From the NCBI GenBank assembly GCA_027492035.1, contig JAOZFT010000004.1:124001-188000 (forward strand): DNA of 64,000 bases, read 5' to 3'. Both the position numbers and the translations under genes were made by a program. This document shows positions 9,219-17,033 of the stretch, in pieces. Under the pieces are notes generated by a model that was not told where the DNA came from, did no database searches, and saw only the letters and a list, made by a program, of their open reading frames with translations. The DNA comes from Thermoproteota archaeon (GTDB taxonomy: Archaea; Korarchaeota; JAOZGF01; JAOZFZ01). Numbering within the stretch: the first letter of the stretch is position 1; every line of letters begins with the position of its first letter.

Positions 9219-10264
9219 ACGAAGAAGTTTTTCTTTCCACTTCCAGATCCCTCCCTTTCCTTTTATTAGGGTTTGTTATTTTAGGAATTTACGTTTACTT
9301 CTTTGTGGATTTTAAGAAATTAATTGAAGTGATTACTCGAATCAGTAAAGTTTATCTCTTATTAGCTTTTTTAGCTGGAACACTCGGTCTTATTTGCTAC
9401 GCTACAGCGTGGCACTATTTAACTAAGGCAGTTGGCCTCAAAATAAATTGGAAATTCACCTACCCTTTAACTCTATCAAGTGTTTTTTTTAACGTAATGA
9501 TTCCTTCAGCTGCATTAAGCGGCGAGGTTTATAGAACTTATGTGATTTCAAAAAGCCCTTTACCCTTAGAGGAGGGAATTGCTTCAATTGCTCTACATCG
9601 TGTAATCGCCATCTTACCTTTTATAGCTGGTTTAACAATCGGAACATTTGTAAGTTGGTTTTTCTCCCCTGTTTCAACCCAAATGTTTTTACTCTTAATC
9701 TTCTTAACAATTTTTTCAGCTGCAGTCTTCACCTTGTTTCTTTTATTCATGTTTAAGGCAGAAAAAGCATTAAAAATAATAAAATTTGTTGAAAAAATAG
9801 TAAAAGTAAAAAGAGTCAGAGACAAACTTGAAAAAATAGAGGAAGACTTCCTTGAAAAAATTGAAAAATTCAAAAACAGCCTAAAGAAAGCTGGAAAGGA
9901 AAAGAGAGAATTACTTCTTTCCATAACATATGCCTTCCTTTACTGGTTCCTAGACATAAATGTAATCACTATTCTTTTCTATGGCTTCAATGTAAACGTT
10001 CCATTCTTTGCTGTACTTTTCGTTTACACAGTAACCATACTCCTTCAGAGTGCACCCTTAATGGTTCCTGGAATGATTGGTTTTGCAGACCTTATAAGAA
10101 CAGAATTTTTCAACCTTTTAGGGATACCTGGGGTGACAAGAGAAGTAGCTCTTTCAGTAAGTTTGCTTACAGACGCTATAGTTGTTTTTTACTACTCTTT
10201 AATAGGTTTTTTCGCTTTACTTATTCTTAATTTTCAAGCAAAAAACATAAACCTGGAAAGCTAA
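9194..10264 (+). CDS. Flippase-like / lysylphosphatidylglycerol synthase TM-region protein (UPF0104)
   Basis: A 356-residue membrane protein with about eight hydrophobic segments and a charged, helical cytosolic insert (about 190-238, Lys/Glu-rich). The pattern NVMIPSAALSGEVYRTYVIS (about 100-119) and the C-terminal glycine-rich membrane pair fit PF03706, whose archaeal members are thought to flip or transfer lipid-linked molecules, often isoprenoid-phosphate sugars. No glycosyltransferase lies adjacent, so the substrate is unknown. Start ATG 9194 has no SD of its own; the only strong SD serves ATG 9168 in another frame. Confidence 0.7.
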   Translation: MQNNQRQVNEEVFLSTSRSLPFLLLGFVILGIYVYFFVDFKKLIEVITRISKVYLLLAFLAGTLGLICYATAWHYLTKAVGLKINWKFTYPLTLSSVFFNVMIPSAALSGEVYRTYVISKSPLPLEEGIASIALHRVIAILPFIAGLTIGTFVSWFFSPVSTQMFLLLIFLTIFSAAVFTLFLLFMFKAEKALKIIKFVEKIVKVKRVRDKLEKIEEDFLEKIEKFKNSLKKAGKEKRELLLSITYAFLYWFLDINVITILFYGFNVNVPFFAVLFVYTVTILLQSAPLMVPGMIGFADLIRTEFFNLLGIPGVTREVALSVSLLTDAIVVFYYSLIGFFALLILNFQAKNINLES

Positions 10265-10301
10265 CTTAAAGGAGCCTAAGAAATTTAAGAGGAAATGAAA
10301 A

Positions 10302-10880
10302 TTGTTTAGAAAAGTTTTTATTACAGGTACTCCGCGAACAGGAAAAACCACTTTAGTTTCCGAAATTATAAAGTGGGCAAATGAAAAAGGGGTAACCGTC
10401 GGAGGAATAATAACACCAGAAATAAAAAAAGGAAATACTCGAATCGGTTTTAAAGTTATTGATGTACTAACTAAAAAAGAAGGAATATTCGCCTATACCA
10501 GAATAAAGAAAGGGCTGAAGTTCGGCAAATATAAAGTTGACATTGAGACCTTTGAGGAAATAAGTCTACCAGCAATTCAAGAATCACTTAAAAAAGCTGA
10601 AATTATTGTTATAGATGAGATAGGCAAAATGGAGCTGTTAAGCGAAAAATTCCACAATATGTTAAGTAAGTTATTGACTGAACGAATGAACATAGCAGGA
10701 GAGAGAATATTAATAGCTACTGTTCATAGAACCCTTAAAAATGAATTTAGTGGGTTAGGAGACATGATCTGGTTAACTAAAGAAAACAGAAAAACAGTGT
10801 ACCTTAAAATCTTAGATATTTTAAAGAAAATAACCAAGAAAAAAGGTGGAGACCCTTTACAAAGCTTAAACAGTAAGTGA
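10302..10880 (+). CDS. THEP1-type nucleoside-triphosphatase
   Basis: A 192-residue P-loop NTPase of the archaeal THEP1 family (broad-specificity NTP hydrolysis in vitro). Walker A is GTPRTGKTTL (residues 8-17); Walker B is VIDEIGKMEL (about 106-115), and a TVHR motif follows near 145. The start is TTG with SD GAGGA about ten bases upstream; an ATG seven bases earlier opens only a four-codon frame. It precedes translin and ribK closely on the same strand, so the three may be cotranscribed. Physiological role unclear. Confidence 0.85.
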   Translation: MFRKVFITGTPRTGKTTLVSEIIKWANEKGVTVGGIITPEIKKGNTRIGFKVIDVLTKKEGIFAYTRIKKGLKFGKYKVDIETFEEISLPAIQESLKKAEIIVIDEIGKMELLSEKFHNMLSKLLTERMNIAGERILIATVHRTLKNEFSGLGDMIWLTKENRKTVYLKILDILKKITKKKGGDPLQSLNSK

Positions 10881-10886
10881 GGGGGA

Positions 10887-11489
10887 ATGAACGGGAAACA
10901 ATTGAAATTAGAATTTTTCGAAAGGATATCCTCGGAATTAACTGGAATGGAAAAAGAACGTGAAAAAATTTTGCAGAAAATAAGACAGTGGCTAATTGAA
11001 ACACGGAAAGTTTTCAATTTAATAAATGAAGAAAAAACTGAAGAAGCTAATTTAATTTTGCACAAAATATATGAGGAAGTTCGAAAATTTAAAGAAGAAG
11101 TTAAGAATTTTTCAGAATATAAAATTTATTTTCATCCATTGTACAGGGAACTTGCCGAAGCCTTCTGTTTTTTGGGGATAATTAAGTCTGGAGAAGTTAT
11201 CAATCCTTATTTACTTGATTTTCCCATAATTTCTTTCTTACATGGTTTAACTGAGTCTATAGGTGAATTAAAAAGATTTACATTAAATCAAGTCATAAAA
11301 GGGGAAATTAACAAGGCTAAAAAAACCTTTAATTACATGGAGTCTATTTTTAATGCAATTTCTTTATTAACTGAGTTTCCAGATTCGTTAACCCTGAACC
11401 TAAGAAGGAAAATAGATGTAGCCAGGAGAAACGTTGAAGAAACTAGAAACATTATTGCGTATACAACTCTGCACCAAATGAGGGAATAA
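10887..11489 (+). CDS. Translin family protein (archaeal translin/TRAX)
   Basis: A 200-residue all-helical protein of the translin/TRAX family. In eukaryotes these form the C3PO RNase that acts on tRNA fragments and RISC passenger strands; archaeal TRAX-like homologs form octameric RNases. The YRELAEAFCFLG segment (about 87-98) and the C-terminal DVARRNVEETRN segment (about 175-187) supply the acidic residues expected at the metal site. It is preceded by SD GTGAGGGGGA and ends one base before the ribK ATG. Its place beside THEP1 and ribK gives no obvious pathway link. Confidence 0.8.
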   Translation: MNGKQLKLEFFERISSELTGMEKEREKILQKIRQWLIETRKVFNLINEEKTEEANLILHKIYEEVRKFKEEVKNFSEYKIYFHPLYRELAEAFCFLGIIKSGEVINPYLLDFPIISFLHGLTESIGELKRFTLNQVIKGEINKAKKTFNYMESIFNAISLLTEFPDSLTLNLRRKIDVARRNVEETRNIIAYTTLHQMRE

Positions 11490-11490
11490 A

Positions 11491-12198
11491 ATGAGAAATG
11501 AACAGTTGAATTCTCTTTCAAAAATTCTCCTCTTCTACCTTTCAAAAATAAAAGGGGAATCATTTACATCCTTAAAACTTGAACCCTTCTTTGCCTTAAC
11601 GAAAAAAAAGAAGGAAGAAATTAGAACCACCCTTAACTTACTAAAAATATTGGGGTATATAGTTGAGAATTCAGAAGAAGGCCCGCAGCTTAGGGTGTCA
11701 TTAACAGAAAAAGGCTTCAGGTTAGCTTCAACATTAGATAAAAGGGATATCCTACACTTTATTCAACCCTACATTAAAGAGAGAATAGAAATAAAAGGTA
11801 AAGTTTTCACAGGGAAAGGGGAAGGAAGATACTACATGAGATTGCCACAATATGTTCAGCAATTCAGAGAAAAATTAGGATTCACTCCTTACCCAGGCAC
11901 GCTAAACATAAAGATTTCATCGATTAATTTCTTACATTCAGTGATCCTAGATATTTTACCAGGTATTGTGATTGAAGGATTTGAAGTAGATGGAAAAGTT
12001 TATGGCTCCGTTAAATGCTTCCCAGCAGAAATGGATAAAGAGGTGCTTGGTGCAGTGATAAAGATTGAGAGAACAGATTATTCCTCAGAAGTAATAGAGA
12101 TAATATCTCCTCACTATTTAAGGAAGAAATTAAACCTTGTTGACGGTTCAGTTTTGGAAGTAAGGGTTAAAACCAAACCGAGAAGCCGTAATATTTAA
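11491..12198 (+). CDS. ribK: CTP-dependent riboflavin kinase with N-terminal winged helix
   Basis: Archaeal riboflavin kinase (DUF120), which makes FMN using CTP instead of ATP. The catalytic C-terminal domain (about 95-235) has GKVFTGKGEGRYYM and the YPGTLNIKI motif. Residues 1-90 form a winged helix-turn-helix, as in the fused regulator-kinase RbkR proteins, so the protein may also repress flavin genes. It overlaps translationally with translin (TAA-A-ATG). The convergent gene downstream is FAD synthetase, giving both steps from riboflavin to FAD in one place. Confidence 0.9.
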   Translation: MRNEQLNSLSKILLFYLSKIKGESFTSLKLEPFFALTKKKKEEIRTTLNLLKILGYIVENSEEGPQLRVSLTEKGFRLASTLDKRDILHFIQPYIKERIEIKGKVFTGKGEGRYYMRLPQYVQQFREKLGFTPYPGTLNIKISSINFLHSVILDILPGIVIEGFEVDGKVYGSVKCFPAEMDKEVLGAVIKIERTDYSSEVIEIISPHYLRKKLNLVDGSVLEVRVKTKPRSRNI

Positions 12199-12212
12199 AT
12201 TTACATACAATT

Positions 12213-12662
12213 TTAAGGTTTGCAAAAAATCTGTTTAATTCTCTCCACTATTTTCTTTGTTCTACAAAGAGGAAAATCTTCAAAAGATCTGTTTAATCTT
12301 TTAACTTCTACCTTTAAACCCCTTGCCTCTAAAGCTGCCTTCAACTCATTTTGGTTGTAGGGTTGATCAGGACCAAGTATTAATATGTCAGGCTTAATTT
12401 CTTCTATTATTTTCAGTTTATCCTCACCCTTTTTACCTAATAAAACTTTTTCCACCCCCTTAATTTGTTTGATCATAAACCTCCTTTGGTCCTCAGGGAT
12501 AATTGGATCCCTCCCCCTAAGGGTTCTTACAGTTTCATCCCTTGAAACAACAACCCAAACATCACCGAATCTTTTAGCATAACTTATCAAGGCTACATGG
12601 CCTGGGTGGAGGATCTCAAATGTTCCGGCCACCACCACCTTTCTCCTCTCCTTATTACTCAT
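12213..12662 (-). CDS. ribL: FAD synthetase (archaeal RibL type)
   Basis: A 149-residue nucleotidyltransferase that adenylylates FMN to FAD. The AGTFEILHPGHV segment holds the HxGH catalytic motif of cytidylyltransferase-like enzymes. A DPIIPEDQRR segment (about 55-64) and the conserved Cys near the C-terminus (FPLCRTKK) fit archaeal RibL. I place the start at ATG 12662 because AAAGGTG lies six to seven bases upstream; a GTG three codons earlier lies inside that SD. Convergent with ribK, with a 14-base gap. Confidence 0.85.
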   Translation of the reverse strand: MSNKERRKVVVAGTFEILHPGHVALISYAKRFGDVWVVVSRDETVRTLRGRDPIIPEDQRRFMIKQIKGVEKVLLGKKGEDKLKIIEEIKPDILILGPDQPYNQNELKAALEARGLKVEVKRLNRSFEDFPLCRTKKIVERIKQIFCKP

Positions 12663-12728
12663 ATAAAACACCTTTAAAAAGGGGAAAATGAATTTTATAG
12701 CTTTAAATAAATTTAGAGGGGGAGAGGA

Positions 12729-13502
12729 ATGCTGATTTTAATTGGGTTAGGATTACACAACGAAGAGGGAATGACATTGAGAGGAATCCACCTAGCTAGG
12801 GAAGCTGATGAAGTGTACCTCGAACAATATACTAACAAGATGTTTATAAATAAAAGTAATTTAGACTCACTACTCCATAAGGAAGTGAAAATTGTAGAAA
12901 GAAGAAACCTGGAAGAGGAGTCTGAATGGATAATAGAAAAAAGTAGGAACAAAAAAATTGCTTTACTTATTCCAGGCAATGTTTTTATTGCCACAACCCA
13001 CATAGCTTTGCAAACAGAAGCTTTACAAAAAGGGATAGAAGTGAAAGTTGAACCTGGTACATCTATTTATTGTGCAGCAATAGCTTTAACTGGTTTACAG
13101 ATATATAAATTCGGCCCTGCAGCCACTATTCCACTAGAAGGAAAATCTGAAAGAATTTACACTGTGTTAGAACAAAACAAAGAAAGGGGGCTCCACACTT
13201 TCTTCTTCCTTGACATAAAATATGAAAAAAACAGGTTCTTGACAATACCTGAAGCCCTTAAAAAGCTTTTAGACTTAGAAATGGAAAAAAGAAGGAAAGT
13301 TGTGTTAAAGAATGATTTAGTCATAGGTCTTGCCCACGTAGGAGGGGAGGATTCATTAATAGAAGTGGGAAGTATTGAAGAAGTTATGAAGAAAAATTTC
13401 GGGCCCCCTCCCCAGTGTCTAATTTACCCAGGAAAACTTCACTTTATGGAGAAAGAGTTTTTAGAACTTATCAGAGAGAGGAAAGTGAAAAAAGTCCAAT
13501 AA
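12729..13502 (+). CDS. dphB: Diphthine synthase (SAM-dependent methyltransferase)
   Basis: A 257-residue tetrapyrrole-methylase-fold enzyme that methylates the 3-amino-3-carboxypropyl intermediate on the EF-2 histidine during diphthamide synthesis. The LIGLGLHNEEGMTLRG opening and EADEVYLEQYT are diagnostic, as are IPGNVFIATTH (about 78-88) and the C-terminal GPPPQCLIYPGKLH. The ATG follows GAGGGGGAGAGGA. A TATA-like AAATAAATTT lies just upstream. Its target EF-2 is encoded at 30975-33176 with the modifiable histidine present. Confidence 0.95.
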   Translation: MLILIGLGLHNEEGMTLRGIHLAREADEVYLEQYTNKMFINKSNLDSLLHKEVKIVERRNLEEESEWIIEKSRNKKIALLIPGNVFIATTHIALQTEALQKGIEVKVEPGTSIYCAAIALTGLQIYKFGPAATIPLEGKSERIYTVLEQNKERGLHTFFFLDIKYEKNRFLTIPEALKKLLDLEMEKRRKVVLKNDLVIGLAHVGGEDSLIEVGSIEEVMKKNFGPPPQCLIYPGKLHFMEKEFLELIRERKVKKVQ

Positions 13503-13830
13503 AATAGATGGCTCGATAGTATACAATTAAATAATTAAGTGAATCCCATTGCTACTTGCTTGCAAGCCCTTTAGGTTAGAATAAAAATACTTCTTGGATT
13601 TAAGCAGAATTATTGTGGAGGAGTTTGACAAAACATTTCTATTTAAGTAATCCTATTAATGTTATGTGTTTGCATTTACTCAAGCTTAAATAAGGTTTTA
13701 AGTGTCCCTTTAACCTTTAACTATGTAAAGTAAAGGTTTCTGGAAACGACTCTAGTGAGCATTGTGGAATCATCTTTGATGAGAGAAGTAAGTTTAGGGA
13801 CAAAAGTAAACAACAGCACTCTATCCTCCA
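13503..13830. other. Gene-free stretch, start of a decayed region
   Basis: No intact ORF, tRNA or clear promoter-gene pair is visible. AT content is normal for the genome. One frame between about 13750 and 13830 reads as plausible protein before a stop, but too briefly to assign. It leads into the pseudogene remnants that fill the next 1.4 kb. Confidence 0.5.
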
Positions 13831-14060
13831 GTTAGGGATGTGGAGGATGACACCCGCGATGATGCCCCGGCTACAGTTATGAAAAATTATAAAAGTAGCG
13901 GAGAGAGAACCAGAACGGCTTCGTTTCTTAACCTACATAGTTGATAAAGCAGTACTTGGAGAAATGGTTAGACTGGGCCAGGTACTCCTACCATGATCCC
14001 TTTTTCTATGCAACCTTTTTCACGACTTCACTAACATATGGTTTAGATATAACCCTTAGT
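13831..14060 (+). pseudogene. Decayed ORF of unknown family
   Basis: Three short plus-strand stretches in different frames read as ordinary protein and join in order: one containing DDTRDDAPATVMKNYK, one containing EREPERLRFLTYIVDKAVLG, and one containing WARYSYHDPFFYATFF. Two frameshifts and stop codons separate them. The amino-acid composition is protein-like and the pieces run directly into the decayed ABC ATPase. I do not recognise the family. It could instead be chance open reading, but three consecutive protein-like pieces make a dead gene more likely. Confidence 0.4.
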
Positions 14061-14062
14061 TA

Positions 14063-14590
14063 GTTCCGGGATTGAACTAAAGAGTTTTGGCTCTCTTTAA
14101 CAGAAATGGTCCTTAAAGGTCTGAGTTTAAAGATACAGGAAAAAGAATTTTATGCCCTTATGGGACCCAACGGTGCTGGAAAAACAACTTTAGTCGCTAT
14201 CATAGCCTCTGTGATTTTACCTACCGAGGGTAAGGTAGAAATTTATGGGAAGGAACCTCAGTTTATAAGGAAATTTATTGGTTATGTACCTCAAGAAAAT
14301 TTTTCTTCCCCAACGCTTAGTGGTAGAGAGAATTTGATGTACTTTGCTAGACTTGTGGGTATTCAAAGGATAAGGCTAAGGAACTTGTGAACGAAATACT
14401 GGAAAAAAAATTGGTTTGTCTAAGGATGCTGATAAGAGAGTTTCTACATATTCGGAGGTATGAGAAAAAGGTTGGAAGTTGCAACAGCCTTCTTTCCTAA
14501 TATCAAATTTTGATTTTAAGTGAACCAACTACAGGCCTGGACCCCTCGGCAAGAAGAGAATTTTTGGGCTTAATTCAAGATATTCCCTAA
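14063..14590 (+). pseudogene. Decayed ABC transporter ATP-binding protein
   Basis: The central part (14106-14390) is open and holds Walker A GPNGAGKTTL and the Q-loop region YVPQENFSSPTLSGRENL. After a frameshift the sequence continues as KELVNEILEK, then after another as STYSGGMRKRLEVATAF (the ABC signature), then after an in-frame TGA as SEPTTGLDPSARREF (Walker B and D-loop). Upstream, IELKSFGSL reads as the lost N-terminus before a stop. At least three lesions and an abrupt end after the D-loop show that it is dead. It is an ABC-2/drug-export type ATPase by its spacing. No permease partner survives nearby. Confidence 0.85.
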
Positions 14591-14594
14591 ATAA

Positions 14595-15240
14595 ATTTGT
14601 AGTCTGCTCAGGGATGAATGCAAAATATTGATTCCTAGTTTTACTTAAACTCCTTCTAACAACGAGTATCGTCGGTACCTTCTCAAACTCGATGCTGTCA
14701 GCCTTTATCTCAGCTTTAAGAAAATCTCTAAGCTTCAACACATCAGTTCCATCATAGCTTCCTAAGCTCTGAAGCCTTAAACCGAAAAAGCCATCAACGC
14801 TATAGTAATCCTAGCTCTGGGTATAGCCATCCTAATAATCTTATCCAACTCAGCTTTACCTGGAACCCTTTCGTCAGCTATAGTTTGGTGTCTCGTATTA
14901 CTTTAGCAATATTAACCTTAAGCTTGACATCCAATCCGTTAAAAGAAAGCCAGGAACATAGGGCTTTCTTAAACCTAGCTACATATGAACCAGCCTTACC
15001 TTCCGATTCAAGCTCTCTAACGAAATCCATAAACCTATCTCTAAAGAACTTAGTCCCAGCTACCTTAAGCAAAGCCTCAGGATCAGTTTTATTCGATTCA
15101 CAGTAAAGCCCTAGGTCCTAAGGCAAACTGTAGCTGTAATGATGGATTTAGCTGCTAGGTTACCAAACCCACGCTTAACATCCTCATCCTCAAGGAGGTA
15201 AGAATACTTATTCGGCAACTCTTGTTGAGTTGAGTTAAAG
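14595..15240 (-). pseudogene. Decayed tyrosine recombinase/integrase beside tRNA-Lys
   Basis: On the minus strand, from about 15240 downward, broken frames give in order: KYSYLLEDEDVKRGF (N-terminal), LGLYCESNKTDPEALLKVAG, FMDFVRELESEGKAGSYV, SWLSFNGLDVKLK (SAM-like core-binding domain), then ADERVPGKAELDKIIRMA, LMAFSGLR (the catalytic Arg-I box) and VVRRSLSKTRNQYFAF. This is the order of archaeal site-specific tyrosine recombinases. At least three frameshifts or stops are present and the C-terminal HxxR and Tyr boxes are missing where the ABC remnant begins. Its 5' end lies about 45 bases from the 3' end of tRNA-Lys, the usual site for integrase elements. Confidence 0.8.
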
Positions 15241-15284
15241 GTTGAAACCGTGTTTAAAATTTAAGGGTTCACTTGAAAAGTTAG

Positions 15285-15409
15285 TGGGCCCGGCGGGATT
15301 TGAACCCGCGACCCTCGGGTTGCTCCTCCAAAGGGGAGTACTTCTTTGGGATTAAGAGCCCGGTGCTTTAGGCAAATGAGAGGTTTCTACCTTGCTGAGC
15401 TACGGGCCC
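15285..15409 (-). tRNA. tRNA-Lys(CUU) with two introns
   Basis: The acceptor stem GGGCCCG pairs with CGGGCCC, the T arm GCGGG-TTCAAAT-CCCGC is perfect, and anticodon CTT is at 15356-15354. Canonical intron after position 37 spans about 15352-15321 (32 nt) and folds internally through CCAAAG/CTTTGG. A second insert of about 19 nt (near 15386-15368) interrupts the D stem between GGTAG and GC. Removing both restores GCTC/GAGC and a normal D loop. Position 27-43 is then C-A, a mismatch. Discriminator base A; CCA is not encoded. Intron edges are inferred from the restored fold. Confidence 0.9.
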
Positions 15410-15462
15410 AGAGATTAAATGTTAAAGGGGTGATTATTAAACCTTTTTAAGGGATTTTTTAT

Positions 15463-15903
15463 TTAAATGTTGCATTCTTTTTGAGTGGAAACTTCAACTG
15501 TAACTATAACTTTTCCTCCTTTCTTGATTTCGTTAATTAGTGCCCTGTTGAAGTCTATAGCTGCTTTATCAGCTAGAATTGCCAGTGTTCTTGAACAAAT
15601 GAATTTGCTTTTCCTTACAACCATATCTTCGTGATGGTTTAGAGGGAGATCGGGGTGTCCATGAGCTTTAATTATTTCTGTTTTGTTTCCAGCTTTCACT
15701 TTTATCTCTATTAACGCATTCTCCTTTCTAATTAAGTCCTTAACTTTTTCATTGAAATGTTTTAAGGCTTTGTTACAGTTAACAGCTATTATGCAGTTCC
15801 CTTTTTCTGTTAGGTAAGGTGCGCAAGTTAGTTCAAATGTTGTTTTATGAGTAGCTGTGACTAGGGGGTGTCCCTTACAAATTATTGTAACTTTTTCTTT
15901 CAT
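15463..15903 (-). CDS. DUF371 family protein
   Basis: A 146-residue archaeal DUF371 protein of unknown function. Recognisable segments are GHPLVTATHKTTFE (about 9-22), GHPDLPLNHHEDMVVRKS (about 91-108) and the following CSRTLAILADKAA. The frame is open upstream to 16071, but family length and the SD GGAG nine bases before ATG 15903 favour this start; the upstream 56 codons are basic and unlike the family. The conserved GHP and NHHED residues suggest a metal or nucleotide site, but no activity is known to me. It stands alone between tRNA-Lys and the divergent pcm gene. Confidence 0.75.
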   Translation of the reverse strand: MKEKVTIICKGHPLVTATHKTTFELTCAPYLTEKGNCIIAVNCNKALKHFNEKVKDLIRKENALIEIKVKAGNKTEIIKAHGHPDLPLNHHEDMVVRKSKFICSRTLAILADKAAIDFNRALINEIKKGGKVIVTVEVSTQKECNI

Positions 15904-16130
15904 CTCTTTACTCCATTCCCTTCTTTTTGAAGAAAGTTTTGTATGCCGATTTTGAAAGGAAGCAATTGTTTCATGAGTCGACAGCTTATTCCTAAAAAAT
16001 TTTGTATTTCCTATTTTTATCTCTTTCTTTCCCCTTTTCTGTTTTGGATTTCCTAAACAATTTTTTAACAAAGGGTCACCTATCTAAAATATAGATGAAG
16101 GAGATTGTAAGGAAGAGTTAGGGGAAGGAT

Positions 16131-16808
16131 GTGGCTGATTTAGTAGTTGAGAAAGAGAAACTTATCAAGTATTACGTTAGGACAGGAATCTTAAAATCAA
16201 GTAAAGTAATTGAAGCTTTCAGGAAAATACCTAGGGAAGAATTTGTTCTTCCAGAGTATTTTGATGCAGCTTACCAGGATACCCCCTTACCTATAGGATT
16301 CGGGCAAACAATCAGTGCGCCCCATATGGTTTGCATGTACGCTGAAATACTGTCATTAAAGCCGGGATTGAAGGTTTTGGAGGTGGGGGCTGGATCTGGA
16401 TATAACGCAGCCATTTTTGCAGAGCTAGTGGCAAGTTTAGATGTTCCTAAGTCGGAATGGGGGCATGTGTATACATTAGAAATAATTCCGGAACTTTGTG
16501 AATTTGCAAGAAGTAACTTAGCTAAAACAGGTTTCATTGACAGGGTGACTGTGATCTGCCAAGATGGAAGTTTAGGTTTGGCGGAGTACGCACCCTTTGA
16601 TCGAATATCAGTGGCTGCAGCAGCCCCTGACATTCCTACACCTTTAATTGACCAGTTAAGGGAGGGAGGGTTAATATTGATACCTGTCGGGTCATCCTTC
16701 TATCAAAAACTTGTTTTGGGGCATAAGGTTGGGGGGAAATTAATTAGAGAAGAAGTAGCGTCTGTTGCTTTTGTAGCTTTAAGGGGAAGGTATGGTTGGA
16801 AAGAGTGA
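16131..16808 (+). CDS. pcm: Protein-L-isoaspartate O-methyltransferase
   Basis: A 225-residue SAM-dependent repair enzyme that methylates L-isoaspartyl residues in aged proteins. The signature GFGQTISAPHMVCMY lies at about 53-67 and motif I LEVGAGSGYNAA at about 82-93. The GTG start is preceded directly by GGGGAAGGAT; an overlapping ATG two bases earlier is in the wrong frame. It is a monocistronic gene, convergent with fen. Confidence 0.95.
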   Translation: MADLVVEKEKLIKYYVRTGILKSSKVIEAFRKIPREEFVLPEYFDAAYQDTPLPIGFGQTISAPHMVCMYAEILSLKPGLKVLEVGAGSGYNAAIFAELVASLDVPKSEWGHVYTLEIIPELCEFARSNLAKTGFIDRVTVICQDGSLGLAEYAPFDRISVAAAAPDIPTPLIDQLREGGLILIPVGSSFYQKLVLGHKVGGKLIREEVASVAFVALRGRYGWKE

Positions 16809-16875
16809 ATTCACTTCCAGCTTTTTATAGAGGTTCCCTGCCCCAGTCAGAATTGACCTTCTTCCGTTGGGAGTG

Positions 16876-16898
16876 AAGGTTTCAGTGAGTGAAACCTT
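16876..16898 (+). repeat. Inverted repeat in pcm-fen intergenic region
   Basis: AAGGTTTCA and TGAAACCTT form a perfect 9-bp inverted repeat around a GTGAG loop. It lies about 70 bases after the pcm stop in a gap between convergent genes, so it could end or stabilise the pcm transcript. There is no U tract right after it, so a classical terminator is not shown. Confidence 0.4.
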
Positions 16899-17033
16899 TT
16901 CCCTGAAACTCATGTAGAGGAGGTTACAAAAACATGATTTTTCAGCAGGTATAACTTAAGCCTGTCCTTCAGCCCTACACAAGTTCATAGGCAAGCGGAG
17001 AAAATGTATAAAAGGAGCTTCTTCATGACAGAG

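Noticed and set aside
13841-13870. Possible duplicate of the tRNA-Lys 3' end (att site) around ACCCGCGATGATGCCCCGG
   Set aside because: Only ACCCGCGA matches the T arm; the match is too short to support an attachment-site repeat.
13845-13890. Box C/D-like GATGATG in the decayed region
   Set aside because: Box C is imperfect and no matching D/C'/D' boxes with guide spacing are seen; the stretch reads better as decayed coding sequence.
15904-16071. N-terminal 56-residue extension of the DUF371 ORF
   Set aside because: Family members are about 140 residues, and an SD lies before ATG 15903; the extension has no family similarity.
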